From: Acidobacteriota bacterium
GTDB taxonomy: Bacteria > Acidobacteriota > Thermoanaerobaculia > Multivoradales > Multivoraceae
Assembly (NCBI GenBank): GCA_011525365.1
Contig: WTGQ01000002.1
Location: forward strand, 2,195,962 to 2,259,961
Length of the DNA: 64,000 nt
Direction of reading: 5' to 3'
Shown here: positions 1-8,362 of the stretch, piece after piece
How the letters are laid out: every line of letters starts with the position of its first letter
Position numbering within the stretch: the first letter of the stretch is position 1
The notes under the pieces: generated by a model
Seen by the model: only the letters and a program-made list of their open reading frames with translations
The model's database searches: none
Told to the model about the DNA's origin: nothing
Translations under genes and position numbers: made by a program

Positions 1-1534
1 CCGCCAGGCACCAGGCCGAAACCGACATCATCCGGTTCAGCCCGGCGACTTCGCCCGCGAAGTCGTAGGTGATGCCGCCGTCGGCGAGCCGGCGCGAGAC
101 GCCGTTCAGGCCCTGAATCATCATCGGGAAGAAGACCCCGTTCATGAAGACGAGCGAGGGCCAGAAGTGGAGCTTGCCCAGGAACTCGTTCATCTTGCGC
201 CCCGTCACTTTGGGGAACCAGTAGTAGACGCCGGCGAACAGTGCGAACAGTGTTCCGGGAGCCACCACGTAGTGGAAGTGCCCAATCACGTAGTAGGTGT
301 CGTGGAGCGGGATGTCCGCCGCCGAGAGACCGAGCGGCAGCCCGGTCAGCCCTCCTATGCCGAACATCGGCAGGAAGCCGAGCGCGAACAGCATCGGCGT
401 GTTGTAGCGGATGGAACCGCCCCACAGCGAGATGAACAGCGCGCTCAGGATGATGACCGACGGAATCGAGATGATCATCGTCGTCGTCTGGAAGAAGGTG
501 GACATCACCGAGCCCATGCCGGTGATGAACATGTGGTGCGCCCAGACGATGAAGCTCATGAAGCCGAGGAAGATCAGGGAGTAGACCATCGAGCGATAGC
601 CCCAGAGCGGCTTGCGGGAGTTGTTCGCGATCACCTCGGCGACGATCCCCATCGCCGGCAGGATGAGCACGTAGACCTCCGGGTGGGCCAGGAACCAGAA
701 CAGGTGCTGCCAGAGCAGCGGGCTGCCGCCTCCGCTCCGGTCGACCACTTCGCCGCCGACCACCAGGCCCTCCGGAATGAAGAAACTGGTGTTCGCGACC
801 CTGTCCATCAACTGCAGCACGCCCGCGGCCTCGAGCGGCGGGAAGGCCAGCAGCAGGAGGAAGGCGGTCACGATCTGCGCCCAGCAGAAGAAGGGCAGTC
901 GCATCCAGGTCATGCCCGGAGCGCGGAGCTGGACCGCCGTGGTGATGAAGTTGACCGCGCCCAGCAGCGACGACGTGATCAGGAAGATCATCCCGATCAG
1001 CCAGGCGGTCTGGCCGTTCAGCGCGATGTCGGCCAGCGGCGAGTAGGAGGTCCAGCCGTTGCCCGCGGCGCCGTTCGGCAGGAAGAAGCTGGCGAACATC
1101 GTCACGCCGCCCAGGAACAGGCACCAGTAGCTGATCATGTTGATCCGCGGGAAGGCCATGTCCGGGGCGCCGAGCTGCAGCGGCATGACGAAGTTGCCGA
1201 AACCGCCGACCGCCAGCGGCACGACCCCCAGGAACACCATGATCGTGCCGTGCATGGCGCCGAGTTCGTTGTAGAAGTCCGGCAGCATGATGCCGCCGGG
1301 CGCCCGGTTCTCACCGAGGAGCGAGCCGATCAAGGGAATCGGCTCGCCCGGGTAGGCGAGGTTCCAGCGCATCACCATCATCAGGACGAACCCGAAGAGA
1401 AGAAACGCCAGGCCCGTGACCGAGTACTGGACGCCGATCACCTTGTGATCGGTCGAGAAGATGTACTTCCGCCAGAAGCTCTGCTCGTGATGATGCTCGT
1501 CGTGTGCAGGTGAAGCGTGAACGGGCTCCGCCAT
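1..1534 (-). CDS. ctaD: cytochrome c oxidase subunit I (3' end off window)
   Basis: Catalytic subunit of an A-type haem-copper oxidase: it reduces O2 to water at the haem a3-CuB site and pumps protons across the inner membrane. The frame opens with ATG at 1534 after an AAAGGAG Shine-Dalgarno and runs off the left edge after about 511 codons. Visible motifs are the N-terminal STDHKVIG, DMAFPRIN, the HPEVY stretch with the histidine and cross-linked tyrosine, the WAHHMFITGM pair of CuB histidines, and HDTYYVIGHFHYV with the haem ligands. It is the last visible gene of a minus-strand run with ActC, ActD, ActF and a cupredoxin-like gene, so it is probably the terminal oxidase fed by alternative complex III. 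Subunits II and III are not in the window and may lie to the left. Confidence 0.97.
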   Translation of the reverse strand, partial: MAEPVHASPAHDEHHHEQSFWRKYIFSTDHKVIGVQYSVTGLAFLLFGFVLMMVMRWNLAYPGEPIPLIGSLLGENRAPGGIMLPDFYNELGAMHGTIMVFLGVVPLAVGGFGNFVMPLQLGAPDMAFPRINMISYWCLFLGGVTMFASFFLPNGAAGNGWTSYSPLADIALNGQTAWLIGMIFLITSSLLGAVNFITTAVQLRAPGMTWMRLPFFCWAQIVTAFLLLLAFPPLEAAGVLQLMDRVANTSFFIPEGLVVGGEVVDRSGGGSPLLWQHLFWFLAHPEVYVLILPAMGIVAEVIANNSRKPLWGYRSMVYSLIFLGFMSFIVWAHHMFITGMGSVMSTFFQTTTMIISIPSVIILSALFISLWGGSIRYNTPMLFALGFLPMFGIGGLTGLPLGLSAADIPLHDTYYVIGHFHYVVAPGTLFALFAGVYYWFPKVTGRKMNEFLGKLHFWPSLVFMNGVFFPMMIQGLNGVSRRLADGGITYDFAGEVAGLNRMMSVSAWCLA

Positions 1535-1575
1535 GGACGCCGCTCCTTTCTAGCTACTTGCTGAGGTTGCCTCGT

Positions 1576-2292
1576 CTACTCCGGCTTGAACACGAAGTTC
1601 ACCGTCGCCTCGCCACTGTCGCCGACCTCGACGGTCTCCGAGTAGATCTTGAACCTCTCGAACTCGTGCCGGGCCTCGATCGTGTAGGTGCCGGCGGGTA
1701 CGTTCTCGATGCGGAAGGAGCCGTCGGCACCGGAAACCGCGTAGAACGGATGATCGACGACCGTTACCCAGGAAGTCATCCAGGGATGGACGTCGCACTT
1801 GATGCGGAAGCGCTCCGTCTTGTCGAAGCTGTAGTCGGCCTCGGTCACGCTGGCCGGCATCGCCCGGTTGAACGGGGGGTTGTCCTTGGACAGCGAGTGG
1901 ACGTTGTGCAGCAGGCCGTCCGAGTTCTTCACCTTGAACTGCTGCCCGACCTGGATGCCCATGACGCGCGGAGTGTAGATGCAGCCGTTCTGGTCCATGA
2001 CGACGGGCTGCGACGGCGCGTCGAAGGACTTCCCTTCGAGGCCACCGGTGATCACGAGGAAGACGTTGGCGAAGCCGCCGCCATCCCCGATCATGAAGGT
2101 CTGGTCGAGGACCGTGCCGCTGTGCTTCTCGGCACACTTGGGGTCCGCGTCCATCCTCATCGGACGTTGCGGAGGCGTCCGGCCTTCGTACGTAACTTTG
2201 CCGACAATCGTGCCGCCAAGCGCCATCGAGGAGGAAGTCACGGCGAGGGCCAGAAGAACGGCACAGACGCGAATCGTCTGCTTCGGAATCAT
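1576..2292 (-). CDS. exported cupredoxin-like protein, copy 1
   Basis: A 238-residue protein with an N-terminal signal peptide (about residues 1-26). The middle resembles a cupredoxin: LLHNVHSL supplies a histidine and KCDVHPWM supplies the Cys-x2-His-x2-Met set of a type 1 copper site. The C-terminus, near DGSFRIENVPAGTYTIEA, looks like a carboxypeptidase-regulatory or transthyretin-like beta fold. An AAGGAG Shine-Dalgarno precedes the ATG. It sits between ActF and CoxI and has a close paralog at 5859-6653. A periplasmic electron carrier between alternative complex III and the oxidase is a reasonable inference, but copper binding and redox role are unproven. Confidence 0.85.
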   Translation of the reverse strand: MIPKQTIRVCAVLLALAVTSSSMALGGTIVGKVTYEGRTPPQRPMRMDADPKCAEKHSGTVLDQTFMIGDGGGFANVFLVITGGLEGKSFDAPSQPVVMDQNGCIYTPRVMGIQVGQQFKVKNSDGLLHNVHSLSKDNPPFNRAMPASVTEADYSFDKTERFRIKCDVHPWMTSWVTVVDHPFYAVSGADGSFRIENVPAGTYTIEARHEFERFKIYSETVEVGDSGEATVNFVFKPE

Positions 2293-2324
2293 GTCGATGC
2301 TCCTTGACTGGGGAGTGTTGCAGA

Positions 2325-2372
2325 GGTCCTTTGGACGGTGCGCAGCGTAGCAAGGACCGGCGGGTGGAACAA
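2325..2372 (-). promoter_or_regulatory. candidate promoter and inverted repeat upstream of cupredoxin-oxidase genes
   Basis: The 117-bp gap between ActF and the cupredoxin gene holds, on the minus strand, TTGTTC (2372-2367), 17 nt, then TACGCT (2349-2344), a weak sigma70-like pair. A perfect 7-bp inverted repeat, GGTCCTT at 2325-2331 and AAGGACC at 2352-2358, surrounds the -10-like hexamer. It could be an operator, or an RNA hairpin between the two halves of the operon. Confidence 0.3.
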
Positions 2373-2409
2373 GACGAACGGCTGACGGACGGTACGGCCC
2401 GCCAGCGCC

Positions 2410-3645
2410 TCAGATGTTCTCGAAGGCCAGCGACTCGACCAGCCGCGGATCGCGGGACGGCACCAGCGAGCCACGGCTCAGAAGCCAGCCCGCGGTTGCC
2501 AGGAACACGCCGCCCACGCCGAGCAGCGAGGTCAGGTCGAGCAGGCTGAACGTCATCTCCCGGTGCAGGTTCGGCATGACCAGCCAGAACACGTCCCAGA
2601 GGTGCATGGCCAGCATCCAGAGGGCGCCGATCAGCAGCAACGCGCGATTGCGCTTGATCGTCCGGGGCATGAGGAAGAAGAACGGGACGGCGAAGTGGCC
2701 GATGGCCAGCAACATGGTCGCTGGACGCCAGGCAGCCGGATTGTCGGCCGTGCCGTCCAGCCGGCTCAGGAACCAGTTGGTCTCCTCCGGGATGTTCGCG
2801 TACCAGATCAGAAAGAACTGGCTGAAGGCGATGTACGCCCAGAACACGGTGAAGGCGAACAGCAGCTTGCCGAGATCGTGAAAGTGCTCGCCGGTGATCA
2901 CGCCGCGGAAGTGGCCCGACCGTTCGAACGCCAGAGTGAGGACGGTCAGAGCGGCGAACGCGGAGACGACCGTACCGGCGAAGAAGTAGACGCCGAACAT
3001 CGTCGAGTACCAGTGCGGCTCCAGCGACATCAGCCAGTCGAAGCCGGCGAACGTCAGCGTCACCGCGAACAGGGCGACGGCGGCGGGGCTGAATCGCGCC
3101 ATCCGGTGGGAGAGCGCCTCGTCTCCGTTGTCGTCCTGTCGCCGCGACGTGTTCCGGAAGTAGAGCGCCAGGCCACTCCAGACCACGAAGTAGATCACCG
3201 TCCGAATCCAGAAGCCGGTTTCGTTGAGCCACGGCTCCTTGACCTGGAGCAACCGGTCATGCGCCACCGCGTCGGCGTGGGTCCAGTGGAACAGGTCGTA
3301 CATGCCCAGGGCCACGACCGGAATGAACAGGACCGCCAGCACCGGCACCGTGCAGGCCAGGTTCTCGGCCAGACGGCGCACCACGACGCCCCAGCCGGCC
3401 TTCGTCGCGTGGTGAATCAGCACGAAGAACAGGCAGCCGAGACCGACGCAGAGGAAGAAGACGACGGCCACGAGCCAGGAGTGGAAGAACTGCTTCGTGC
3501 TCTCCGGGGAACTCCTCGCCAGCACGATCGACACGATCGTGAAGACGGCGCCGACCAGGCCCGCGATCAACGGCAGGCGCGCCCAGCCGCTGCCCGGCCG
3601 GATGACCAGTTGATCGAGATGAACGACGCGCGGTCCGTGGGCCAT
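2410..3645 (-). CDS. actF: alternative complex III subunit ActF (NrfD-like quinol oxidoreductase subunit)
   Basis: A 411-residue multi-pass membrane protein of the ActF family, the smaller integral-membrane partner of ActC in alternative complex III (quinol:electron carrier oxidoreductase). About ten hydrophobic segments run from residue 25 to the C-terminus, with family-like stretches such as FHSWLVA, SLEPHWYSTMFG and FWAYIAFSQFFLIWYANIPE. Its ATG shares one base with the TGA of ActD (TGATG), so the two are probably translationally coupled. In the actABCDEF order known from Rhodothermus, the monohaem cytochrome ActE lies between ActD and ActF; it is absent here. Confidence 0.92.
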   Translation of the reverse strand: MAHGPRVVHLDQLVIRPGSGWARLPLIAGLVGAVFTIVSIVLARSSPESTKQFFHSWLVAVVFFLCVGLGCLFFVLIHHATKAGWGVVVRRLAENLACTVPVLAVLFIPVVALGMYDLFHWTHADAVAHDRLLQVKEPWLNETGFWIRTVIYFVVWSGLALYFRNTSRRQDDNGDEALSHRMARFSPAAVALFAVTLTFAGFDWLMSLEPHWYSTMFGVYFFAGTVVSAFAALTVLTLAFERSGHFRGVITGEHFHDLGKLLFAFTVFWAYIAFSQFFLIWYANIPEETNWFLSRLDGTADNPAAWRPATMLLAIGHFAVPFFFLMPRTIKRNRALLLIGALWMLAMHLWDVFWLVMPNLHREMTFSLLDLTSLLGVGGVFLATAGWLLSRGSLVPSRDPRLVESLAFENI

Positions 3646-4274
3646 CAGGCGGCGCCTCCCCCTTCACCATCGTCCGCCGTATCGTCACCGCCGTCCGCAA
3701 AGTCGTCGATCGGCACGTGCTCCACCTCGACCGCCCCGAGCCCGCTCAGGAACTCCGCGGTGTCCCGGTCGTCGTACTTCGGATCCCAGGCCTCGATGGC
3801 GATGAACAGGCCGTCGTCCGTGACCCGCGCGAAGTTCTTCGACCGGAACAGCGGGTGGTGGTAGGTGGGCAACTTGTTGAAAGCGAACATCCCGAGCACC
3901 GCCCCCAGCGCCGCGCCGAGCACACCGAGCTCGAAGGTGACCGGCACGAAGGCGGGCCAGGTGAACAGCGGCTTGCCGCTGATGATCAGCGGGTAGCCCT
4001 TGATGTGGACCCAGCTCTGCAGGGCGAAGCCGAGCCCGGCGCCCGAAAGTCCCGTTGCCAGCACGAGGAACGGCAGCTTCGACGGCTTCAAGCCCATCGC
4101 CTTCTCGAGACCATGCACCGGAAACGGCGTCAGCGCGTCCCATTTCGAGTAGCCGGCGTCGCGAACCGCCTCGCAGGCCCGGTAGAGCGCCTTGGCGGTC
4201 TCGAACCGGGCCAGCACACCGTAGTGGCTGTAACCCGCCGACGCTTCCGGCACGTCCAGGGTCATCAAGCCCAT
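3645..4274 (-). CDS. actD: alternative complex III subunit ActD (DUF3341)
   Basis: A 209-residue DUF3341 protein, the ActD subunit of alternative complex III. An N-terminal soluble region includes GVLARFETAKALYRACEAVR. Two hydrophobic segments follow (about residues 68-90 and 105-130), then a soluble tail rich in acidic residues and glycine. Only one base separates the ActC stop from this ATG, and its own stop overlaps the ActF ATG, so C-D-F form a tight unit. A downstream in-frame ATG at 4265 (residue 4) is the only close alternative start. Confidence 0.9.
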   Translation of the reverse strand: MGLMTLDVPEASAGYSHYGVLARFETAKALYRACEAVRDAGYSKWDALTPFPVHGLEKAMGLKPSKLPFLVLATGLSGAGLGFALQSWVHIKGYPLIISGKPLFTWPAFVPVTFELGVLGAALGAVLGMFAFNKLPTYHHPLFRSKNFARVTDDGLFIAIEAWDPKYDDRDTAEFLSGLGAVEVEHVPIDDFADGGDDTADDGEGGGAA

Positions 4275-4275
4275 G

Positions 4276-5736
4276 TCAGGACCCTCCCCCGCCGGCCGGC
4301 GCCGCCTGCGGCGGAGGTTCCGCTCCGGAGCCGGCCGGCACTACGCGCACCAGTTCCTCGCCCTGGTGCGGATCGGCCTCCGGCAGCACGGTCTTGACCT
4401 CCGCCGTCGCCACCAGCGGCAGGAACCGGGCGAACAGGCAGAACATCGTGAAGAACAGGCCGAAGCTGCCGATCAGCGAAGCGAAGTCCCAGAAGGTCGC
4501 CTGGTAGTAGTCCCAGTTCGCGGGCAGGAAGTCTCGGTGCAGCGACGAGGTGACGATCACGAACCGCTCGAACCACATGCCGATGTTGATCAGGATCGAG
4601 GAGATGAACAGCCAGCCGATGTGGTTGCGCATCTTCTTGAACCAGAACAACTGGGGTGTCAGCACGTTGCAGCTCACCATGATCCAGTAGGCCCAGGCGT
4701 AGGGCCCGAGGGCCCGGTTGGCGAAGGCGAACTGCTCGTACGGGTTGCCGCTGTACCAGGCGATGAACATCTCGATGCCGTAGGCGTAGCCGACCATGCA
4801 CCCGGTCAGCAGCATGATCTTGGCCATGTTCTCGAGGTGGCGCATCGTGATGATGTCCTCCATCCTGAACACGACCCGGCAGATCAGCATCAGGGTCATG
4901 ACCATGGCGAAGCCGGAGAAGATGGCGCCGGCGACGAAGTATGGCGGGAAGATCGTCGTGTGCCATCCCGGCAACTGGGCGGTGGCGAAGTCCATCGACA
5001 CGACGGAGTGGACGGAGAGGACCAGCGGCGTCGCCAGCCCGGCCAGCATCAGGTAGGCCCGCTCGTAGTGGAGCCAGTTGCGGTGCGAGCCGCGCCAGCC
5101 CAGCGCGAAGATGCCGTAGGCGATCTGCTTGATCCGCGTCTTCGCGCGGTCGCGGATCGTCGCCAGGTCCGGGATCAGGCCTACGTACCAGAACATCAGG
5201 GACACCGTGCCGTAGATCGAGACCGCGAACACGTCCCAGATCAGCGGGCTGCGGAAGTTCGGCCACATGTCCATCTGGTTCGGCAGCGGGAACATCCAGT
5301 AGGCGACCCACACCCGGCCGACGTGGATGCCCGGGAAGACCAGGGCGCACATGACGGCGAAGATCGTCATCGCCTCCGCGGCGCGGTTGATCGACGTGCG
5401 CCACTTCTGCCGGAACAGGAACAGAATCGCAGAGATCAGCGTGCCGGCGTGGCCGATGCCGACCCAGAAGACGAAGTTGACGATCGCGAAGCCCCAGTTG
5501 ACCGGGTTGTTCAGGCCCCAGATGCCGGTGCCCTCCCAGAACAGCCAGGCGATCGAAACGCCGAACAGGCCCAGCATCGCCAGCGACGGCAGGAAGAAGA
5601 ACCACCAGCCGATCGGCGTCTTGCGCTCGACCGGCACGGCGACCGCTTCCGTCAGGGAACGGAAGTCGTAGCCGCCGACGATCAGCGGCGCACGCCCGGC
5701 GACGGGTTCCTGAGTGTTGTCCTGACTCTGTGCCAT
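4276..5736 (-). CDS. actC: alternative complex III subunit ActC (NrfD/HybB-like)
   Basis: A 486-residue polytopic quinol-oxidising subunit of the NrfD/PsrC family. It has about ten transmembrane helices and ActC-like stretches such as [38 protein letters not shown] and [15 protein letters not shown]. It is the first gene of the minus-strand cluster. Upstream of it lies a divergent gene, not ActB or ActA, so the multihaem and iron-sulfur/molybdopterin-like subunits are not encoded at the usual place. The C-terminal 50 residues are low-complexity Pro/Ala/Gly. It is probably transcribed from the promoter at 5797-5826. Confidence 0.94.
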   Translation of the reverse strand: MAQSQDNTQEPVAGRAPLIVGGYDFRSLTEAVAVPVERKTPIGWWFFFLPSLAMLGLFGVSIAWLFWEGTGIWGLNNPVNWGFAIVNFVFWVGIGHAGTLISAILFLFRQKWRTSINRAAEAMTIFAVMCALVFPGIHVGRVWVAYWMFPLPNQMDMWPNFRSPLIWDVFAVSIYGTVSLMFWYVGLIPDLATIRDRAKTRIKQIAYGIFALGWRGSHRNWLHYERAYLMLAGLATPLVLSVHSVVSMDFATAQLPGWHTTIFPPYFVAGAIFSGFAMVMTLMLICRVVFRMEDIITMRHLENMAKIMLLTGCMVGYAYGIEMFIAWYSGNPYEQFAFANRALGPYAWAYWIMVSCNVLTPQLFWFKKMRNHIGWLFISSILINIGMWFERFVIVTSSLHRDFLPANWDYYQATFWDFASLIGSFGLFFTMFCLFARFLPLVATAEVKTVLPEADPHQGEELVRVVPAGSGAEPPPQAAPAGGGGS

Positions 5737-5796
5737 CGAGGGCCTGGAAGTAGGGCGGCTGTGCCCTCAAGGGCCGGCCGGGCCACGAATCGCGCG

Positions 5797-5826
5797 GAAG
5801 CTAACACCCGCCCCTATCGGGGTCAA
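5797..5826 (-). promoter_or_regulatory. candidate promoter of the actC-D-F-oxidase cluster
   Basis: On the minus strand TTGACC (5826-5821; five of six matches to the -35 consensus) is followed after 18 nt by TAGCTT (5802-5797; a TAnnnT -10). Transcription would start near 5790, giving a leader of about 53 nt before the ActC ATG. It lies within the 122-bp divergent gap shared with the lipoprotein at 5859. Confidence 0.5.
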
Positions 5827-5846
5827 GGAAACGGGCCGAACAGCCG

Positions 5847-5852
5847 TAGAAT
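5847..5852 (+). promoter_or_regulatory. candidate -10 box hugging the start codon of the 5859 gene
   Basis: TAGAAT ends only six bases before the ATG at 5859, so a transcript initiated from it would be leaderless or nearly so. No convincing -35 or Shine-Dalgarno is seen. Similar spacing occurs at 17242 and 62058. Confidence 0.35.
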
Positions 5853-5858
5853 GGCGGC

Positions 5859-6653
5859 ATGACCTGTCCACCGAGTCCATCCCTCCGCCCGGTCCTCGCG
5901 GCGGTTCTCGTCCTGCTCTTGCTCTCACTCGCCGGCTGTGGCGACGGCGCGTCCGAGGGGACCGACGACGGCGCCGCGCCGGCGCCTGAGGCGCCGCCCG
6001 CCGAACCCCTGGGCACGAGCACGATCGCCGGTGTCGTTCACTTCGACGGCGAGGTGCCGGAGCTCCGGCCGCTCAACATGGACGCCGACCCGGCCTGCGC
6101 CGCCAAGCACACCGAACCGGTCTACCCGGAGATCCTCGCGGTCGATGAGCAGGCCGGCCTGGCCAACGTCCTCGTCTACGTCGCCGACAACGTTCCGCAG
6201 GGCCCCTATCCGCCGGCGGAACCGCCCGTGATCGACCAGCAGGGCTGCCGCTACACGCCCCGCGTGGCCGGCATCATGGTGGGCCAGGAACTCAAGGTGC
6301 TGAACTCGGACGAGCTGCTCCACAACGTCCACTCGCTGTCCGAGGTCAACCGCCCCTTCAACCGCGCGATGCCGGCAGCGATCAAGCAGGCCACGTTCTC
6401 GTTCACCGACGAGGAGCCGGCGTTCCGGATCAAGTGCGATGTCCACCCGTGGATGTCGAGCTACGTCGGGGTCTTCAGCCATCCGTACTTCGCCGTCACC
6501 GGGCCCGACGGCTCGTTCGAGATTCCCGGGCTCCCGGCGGGCACCTACACGATCGAGGCCTGGCACGAACGTCTCGGCACGATGCGATCGGGCGTGACGC
6601 TGCTCGACGGGCTCGCCGCGACGCTCGATCTCACCTTCACCCAGCCGGAGTAG
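5859..6653 (+). CDS. cupredoxin-like lipoprotein, copy 2
   Basis: A 264-residue paralog of the 1576-2292 protein, divergent from ActC. The signal peptide ends in a lipobox, LLSLAGC, with the cysteine at about residue 27, so the protein is probably lipid-anchored at the periplasmic face. It keeps the same putative copper ligands: LLHNVHSL and KCDVHPWM, plus the DGSFEIPGLPAGTYTIEA C-terminal fold. Paired with the soluble paralog, it may be a membrane-tethered carrier for the respiratory module; that role is inference. Its 3' end overlaps the convergent HAD gene by 17 bp. Confidence 0.85.
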   Translation: MTCPPSPSLRPVLAAVLVLLLLSLAGCGDGASEGTDDGAAPAPEAPPAEPLGTSTIAGVVHFDGEVPELRPLNMDADPACAAKHTEPVYPEILAVDEQAGLANVLVYVADNVPQGPYPPAEPPVIDQQGCRYTPRVAGIMVGQELKVLNSDELLHNVHSLSEVNRPFNRAMPAAIKQATFSFTDEEPAFRIKCDVHPWMSSYVGVFSHPYFAVTGPDGSFEIPGLPAGTYTIEAWHERLGTMRSGVTLLDGLAATLDLTFTQPE

Positions 6654-7302
6654 CGAGCGTCCGCCATAGCTCGGCGAGAGCGTCGTCCGGGTCGTCGACC
6701 TTGATCGTCGTCATGCCGAGCGCCCGCGCGCTCTTCAGGTTCGAGCCAATGTCGTCCAGGAACACCGCCTCGCGAGGCTCGACGCCGATCCGGCCGCAGG
6801 CCAGGAGGTAGATTGCGGGATCGGGCTTGCGCAGGCCGACGACGCTCGATTCGACGTAGTCGTCGAACAGCGCCCGGACCTCGGCCCGCATGGCGGCGTC
6901 CTCGGCATCGGCCGGTTCCCGTTCCTCCTCGCTGACCCAGTTGTTCGTCAACGCCGCCACGGTATAGCCGCGGACGCGCAACCGCCGCAGCGCGTCGATC
7001 ATCCGCGGCCTCGGCTTCGACTCCTCCGCTATCGCCGCCATCATCTCCTCGGCCGAGAAGCGTTCGGCCACCGAGGGATCGGCCGCCCTCACGTCGTCGT
7101 CGAAGGCGGCGAAGAACCCCGGCCCCATGACCAGTTCGCCCCGCTCCATCCGCTGCCAGGATCCTCCCGGCCCGGCCGCCACGACCAGGCGGTTGACGAA
7201 GTTCTCCTCGATCCCGTTCGCCTGTTCGTAGCGCCTGATGGCGTGCAACGGGGAGCCGAAGACGACTCCGCCCAGGTCGAAGATGACTGCTCGATAGCCC
7301 AT
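6637..7302 (-). CDS. HAD-superfamily hydrolase
   Basis: A 221-residue HAD-like hydrolase resembling the HAD domain of ACAD10 and epoxide-hydrolase phosphatases. Motif I is VIFDLGGVVF (nucleophile Asp, second Asp replaced as usual in this subgroup), motif II ALTNNW, motif III the lysine of GLRKPDP, and motif IV FLDDIGSN. The substrate cannot be predicted. ATG at 7302 is chosen; an in-frame GTG at 7308 is possible, and a GGGAG at 7313-7317 could serve either. It is the last gene of a minus-strand run after the M23-like gene. Confidence 0.88.
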   Translation of the reverse strand: MGYRAVIFDLGGVVFGSPLHAIRRYEQANGIEENFVNRLVVAAGPGGSWQRMERGELVMGPGFFAAFDDDVRAADPSVAERFSAEEMMAAIAEESKPRPRMIDALRRLRVRGYTVAALTNNWVSEEEREPADAEDAAMRAEVRALFDDYVESSVVGLRKPDPAIYLLACGRIGVEPREAVFLDDIGSNLKSARALGMTTIKVDDPDDALAELWRTLATPAG

Positions 7303-7318
7303 GAACACGTTTCTCCCG

Positions 7319-8362
7319 TTATCGCCGCAACGTGGCCGGCAGCGTCAGAGGATCCGCCGGTGTCCGATCGGAGGCGATGAAGCCTTCCTCGTTCCACCGG
7401 TAGTCCAGGATGTGGATTCGGGGATCGACGGCGACATACCCTCCGTCGGCGCGCCGCCGCAGCACGCCGTAGTGGAGGTTCGGTTCCACGCTCCATCCGG
7501 TCGCGCCGACGGTGCCGATGCGCTCTCCGCGGCTGACCGATTCGCCCGCTCGAACCTCCGTCGTATCCAGGTGCCCGAACAGGGTGATGAACCGGTCACC
7601 ATGCCGGATTCCCACGATCCGCCCGTAGCGAATCCAGGAACGGCCCAAAGCAGCGCCCCGCCCCGCATAGGTCACGCGACCGGCCGCGGTGGCCAGCACC
7701 GGAGCCCCGGCGGAAGCCGCGAGATCGATGCCGTGGTGGAACTCCTCAACCTCCGTCACCCGGTTTCTCGTCTGTCCGAACGGGCCGACGAGGACGAAGT
7801 CGTCGCCCCGGAGCGGAACCGCGGACGGCGTCGACTCGACGAGTTCCGGCTCGGCCCGTTCGACCTCGAGGGCCGCCTCCAGACGGCCCTCGATGCGCCC
7901 GGTCACTCGTTCCACGTCTTCCTCGACGCCTGACTCGATCAGCACCACCTCGCCCTGCCGCAGGGTCAAGGCGGGTTCCTCCAGGACGTCGACGGCCTCG
8001 CCGCATCCTTCGTTCGCCGGCGCCCCGACACCGTAGGCAAGGACGATCTTGCACAGTCGACTATCCAGCTCCGACGCCAGTTGGCGGACCTCCGAGTAGC
8101 GTTCGGCCAGCGCCGCGAAACGGGCCGCCAGTCGCCTGTGTTCCTCGAACACCTCGACCTGCCCGGTCCTCGAGAACTGCGAGCGCACGACGACCGGCGC
8201 GATCAGAGCGGCATTGACCACGAGGGAACCAACGAGGATCAGCGCCGCCAACCCAAGCTGGAGCCTCGCGGCGGTTATCTTGAGGTAGCGCACGCGCCCG
8301 CGCGGACTGTGAATCTGCAGGTTCCCGACGGGAACGCTGCCGTCGGAGGAAGGCTCAGGCAT
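7319..8362 (-). CDS. membrane-anchored M23/LytM-domain protein
   Basis: A 347-residue protein with a cytoplasmic N-terminus, one transmembrane helix (about residues 38-58), a probable coiled coil (about 65-175) and a C-terminal LytM/M23 domain. The fold's zinc motif is visible as H209-x3-D213, followed by FGHLD (H264) and NLHY (H298). In active M23 enzymes the last motif is HxH; the first, catalytic, histidine is here Asn296, while the zinc ligand H298 is kept. This may be a degenerate LytM regulator of amidases, like EnvC or NlpD, rather than an endopeptidase. It overlaps the flavoprotein gene upstream by 8 bp. Confidence 0.88.
   Translation of the reverse strand: MPEPSSDGSVPVGNLQIHSPRGRVRYLKITAARLQLGLAALILVGSLVVNAALIAPVVVRSQFSRTGQVEVFEEHRRLAARFAALAERYSEVRQLASELDSRLCKIVLAYGVGAPANEGCGEAVDVLEEPALTLRQGEVVLIESGVEEDVERVTGRIEGRLEAALEVERAEPELVESTPSAVPLRGDDFVLVGPFGQTRNRVTEVEEFHHGIDLAASAGAPVLATAAGRVTYAGRGAALGRSWIRYGRIVGIRHGDRFITLFGHLDTTEVRAGESVSRGERIGTVGATGWSVEPNLHYGVLRRRADGGYVAVDPRIHILDYRWNEEGFIASDRTPADPLTLPATLRR

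Noticed and set aside
167-1513. Long plus-strand open frame (448 codons) opposite the cytochrome oxidase gene
   Set aside because: Composition is Arg/His/Glu-rich as expected for an antisense frame in GC-rich DNA; the minus strand encodes an unmistakable CoxI.
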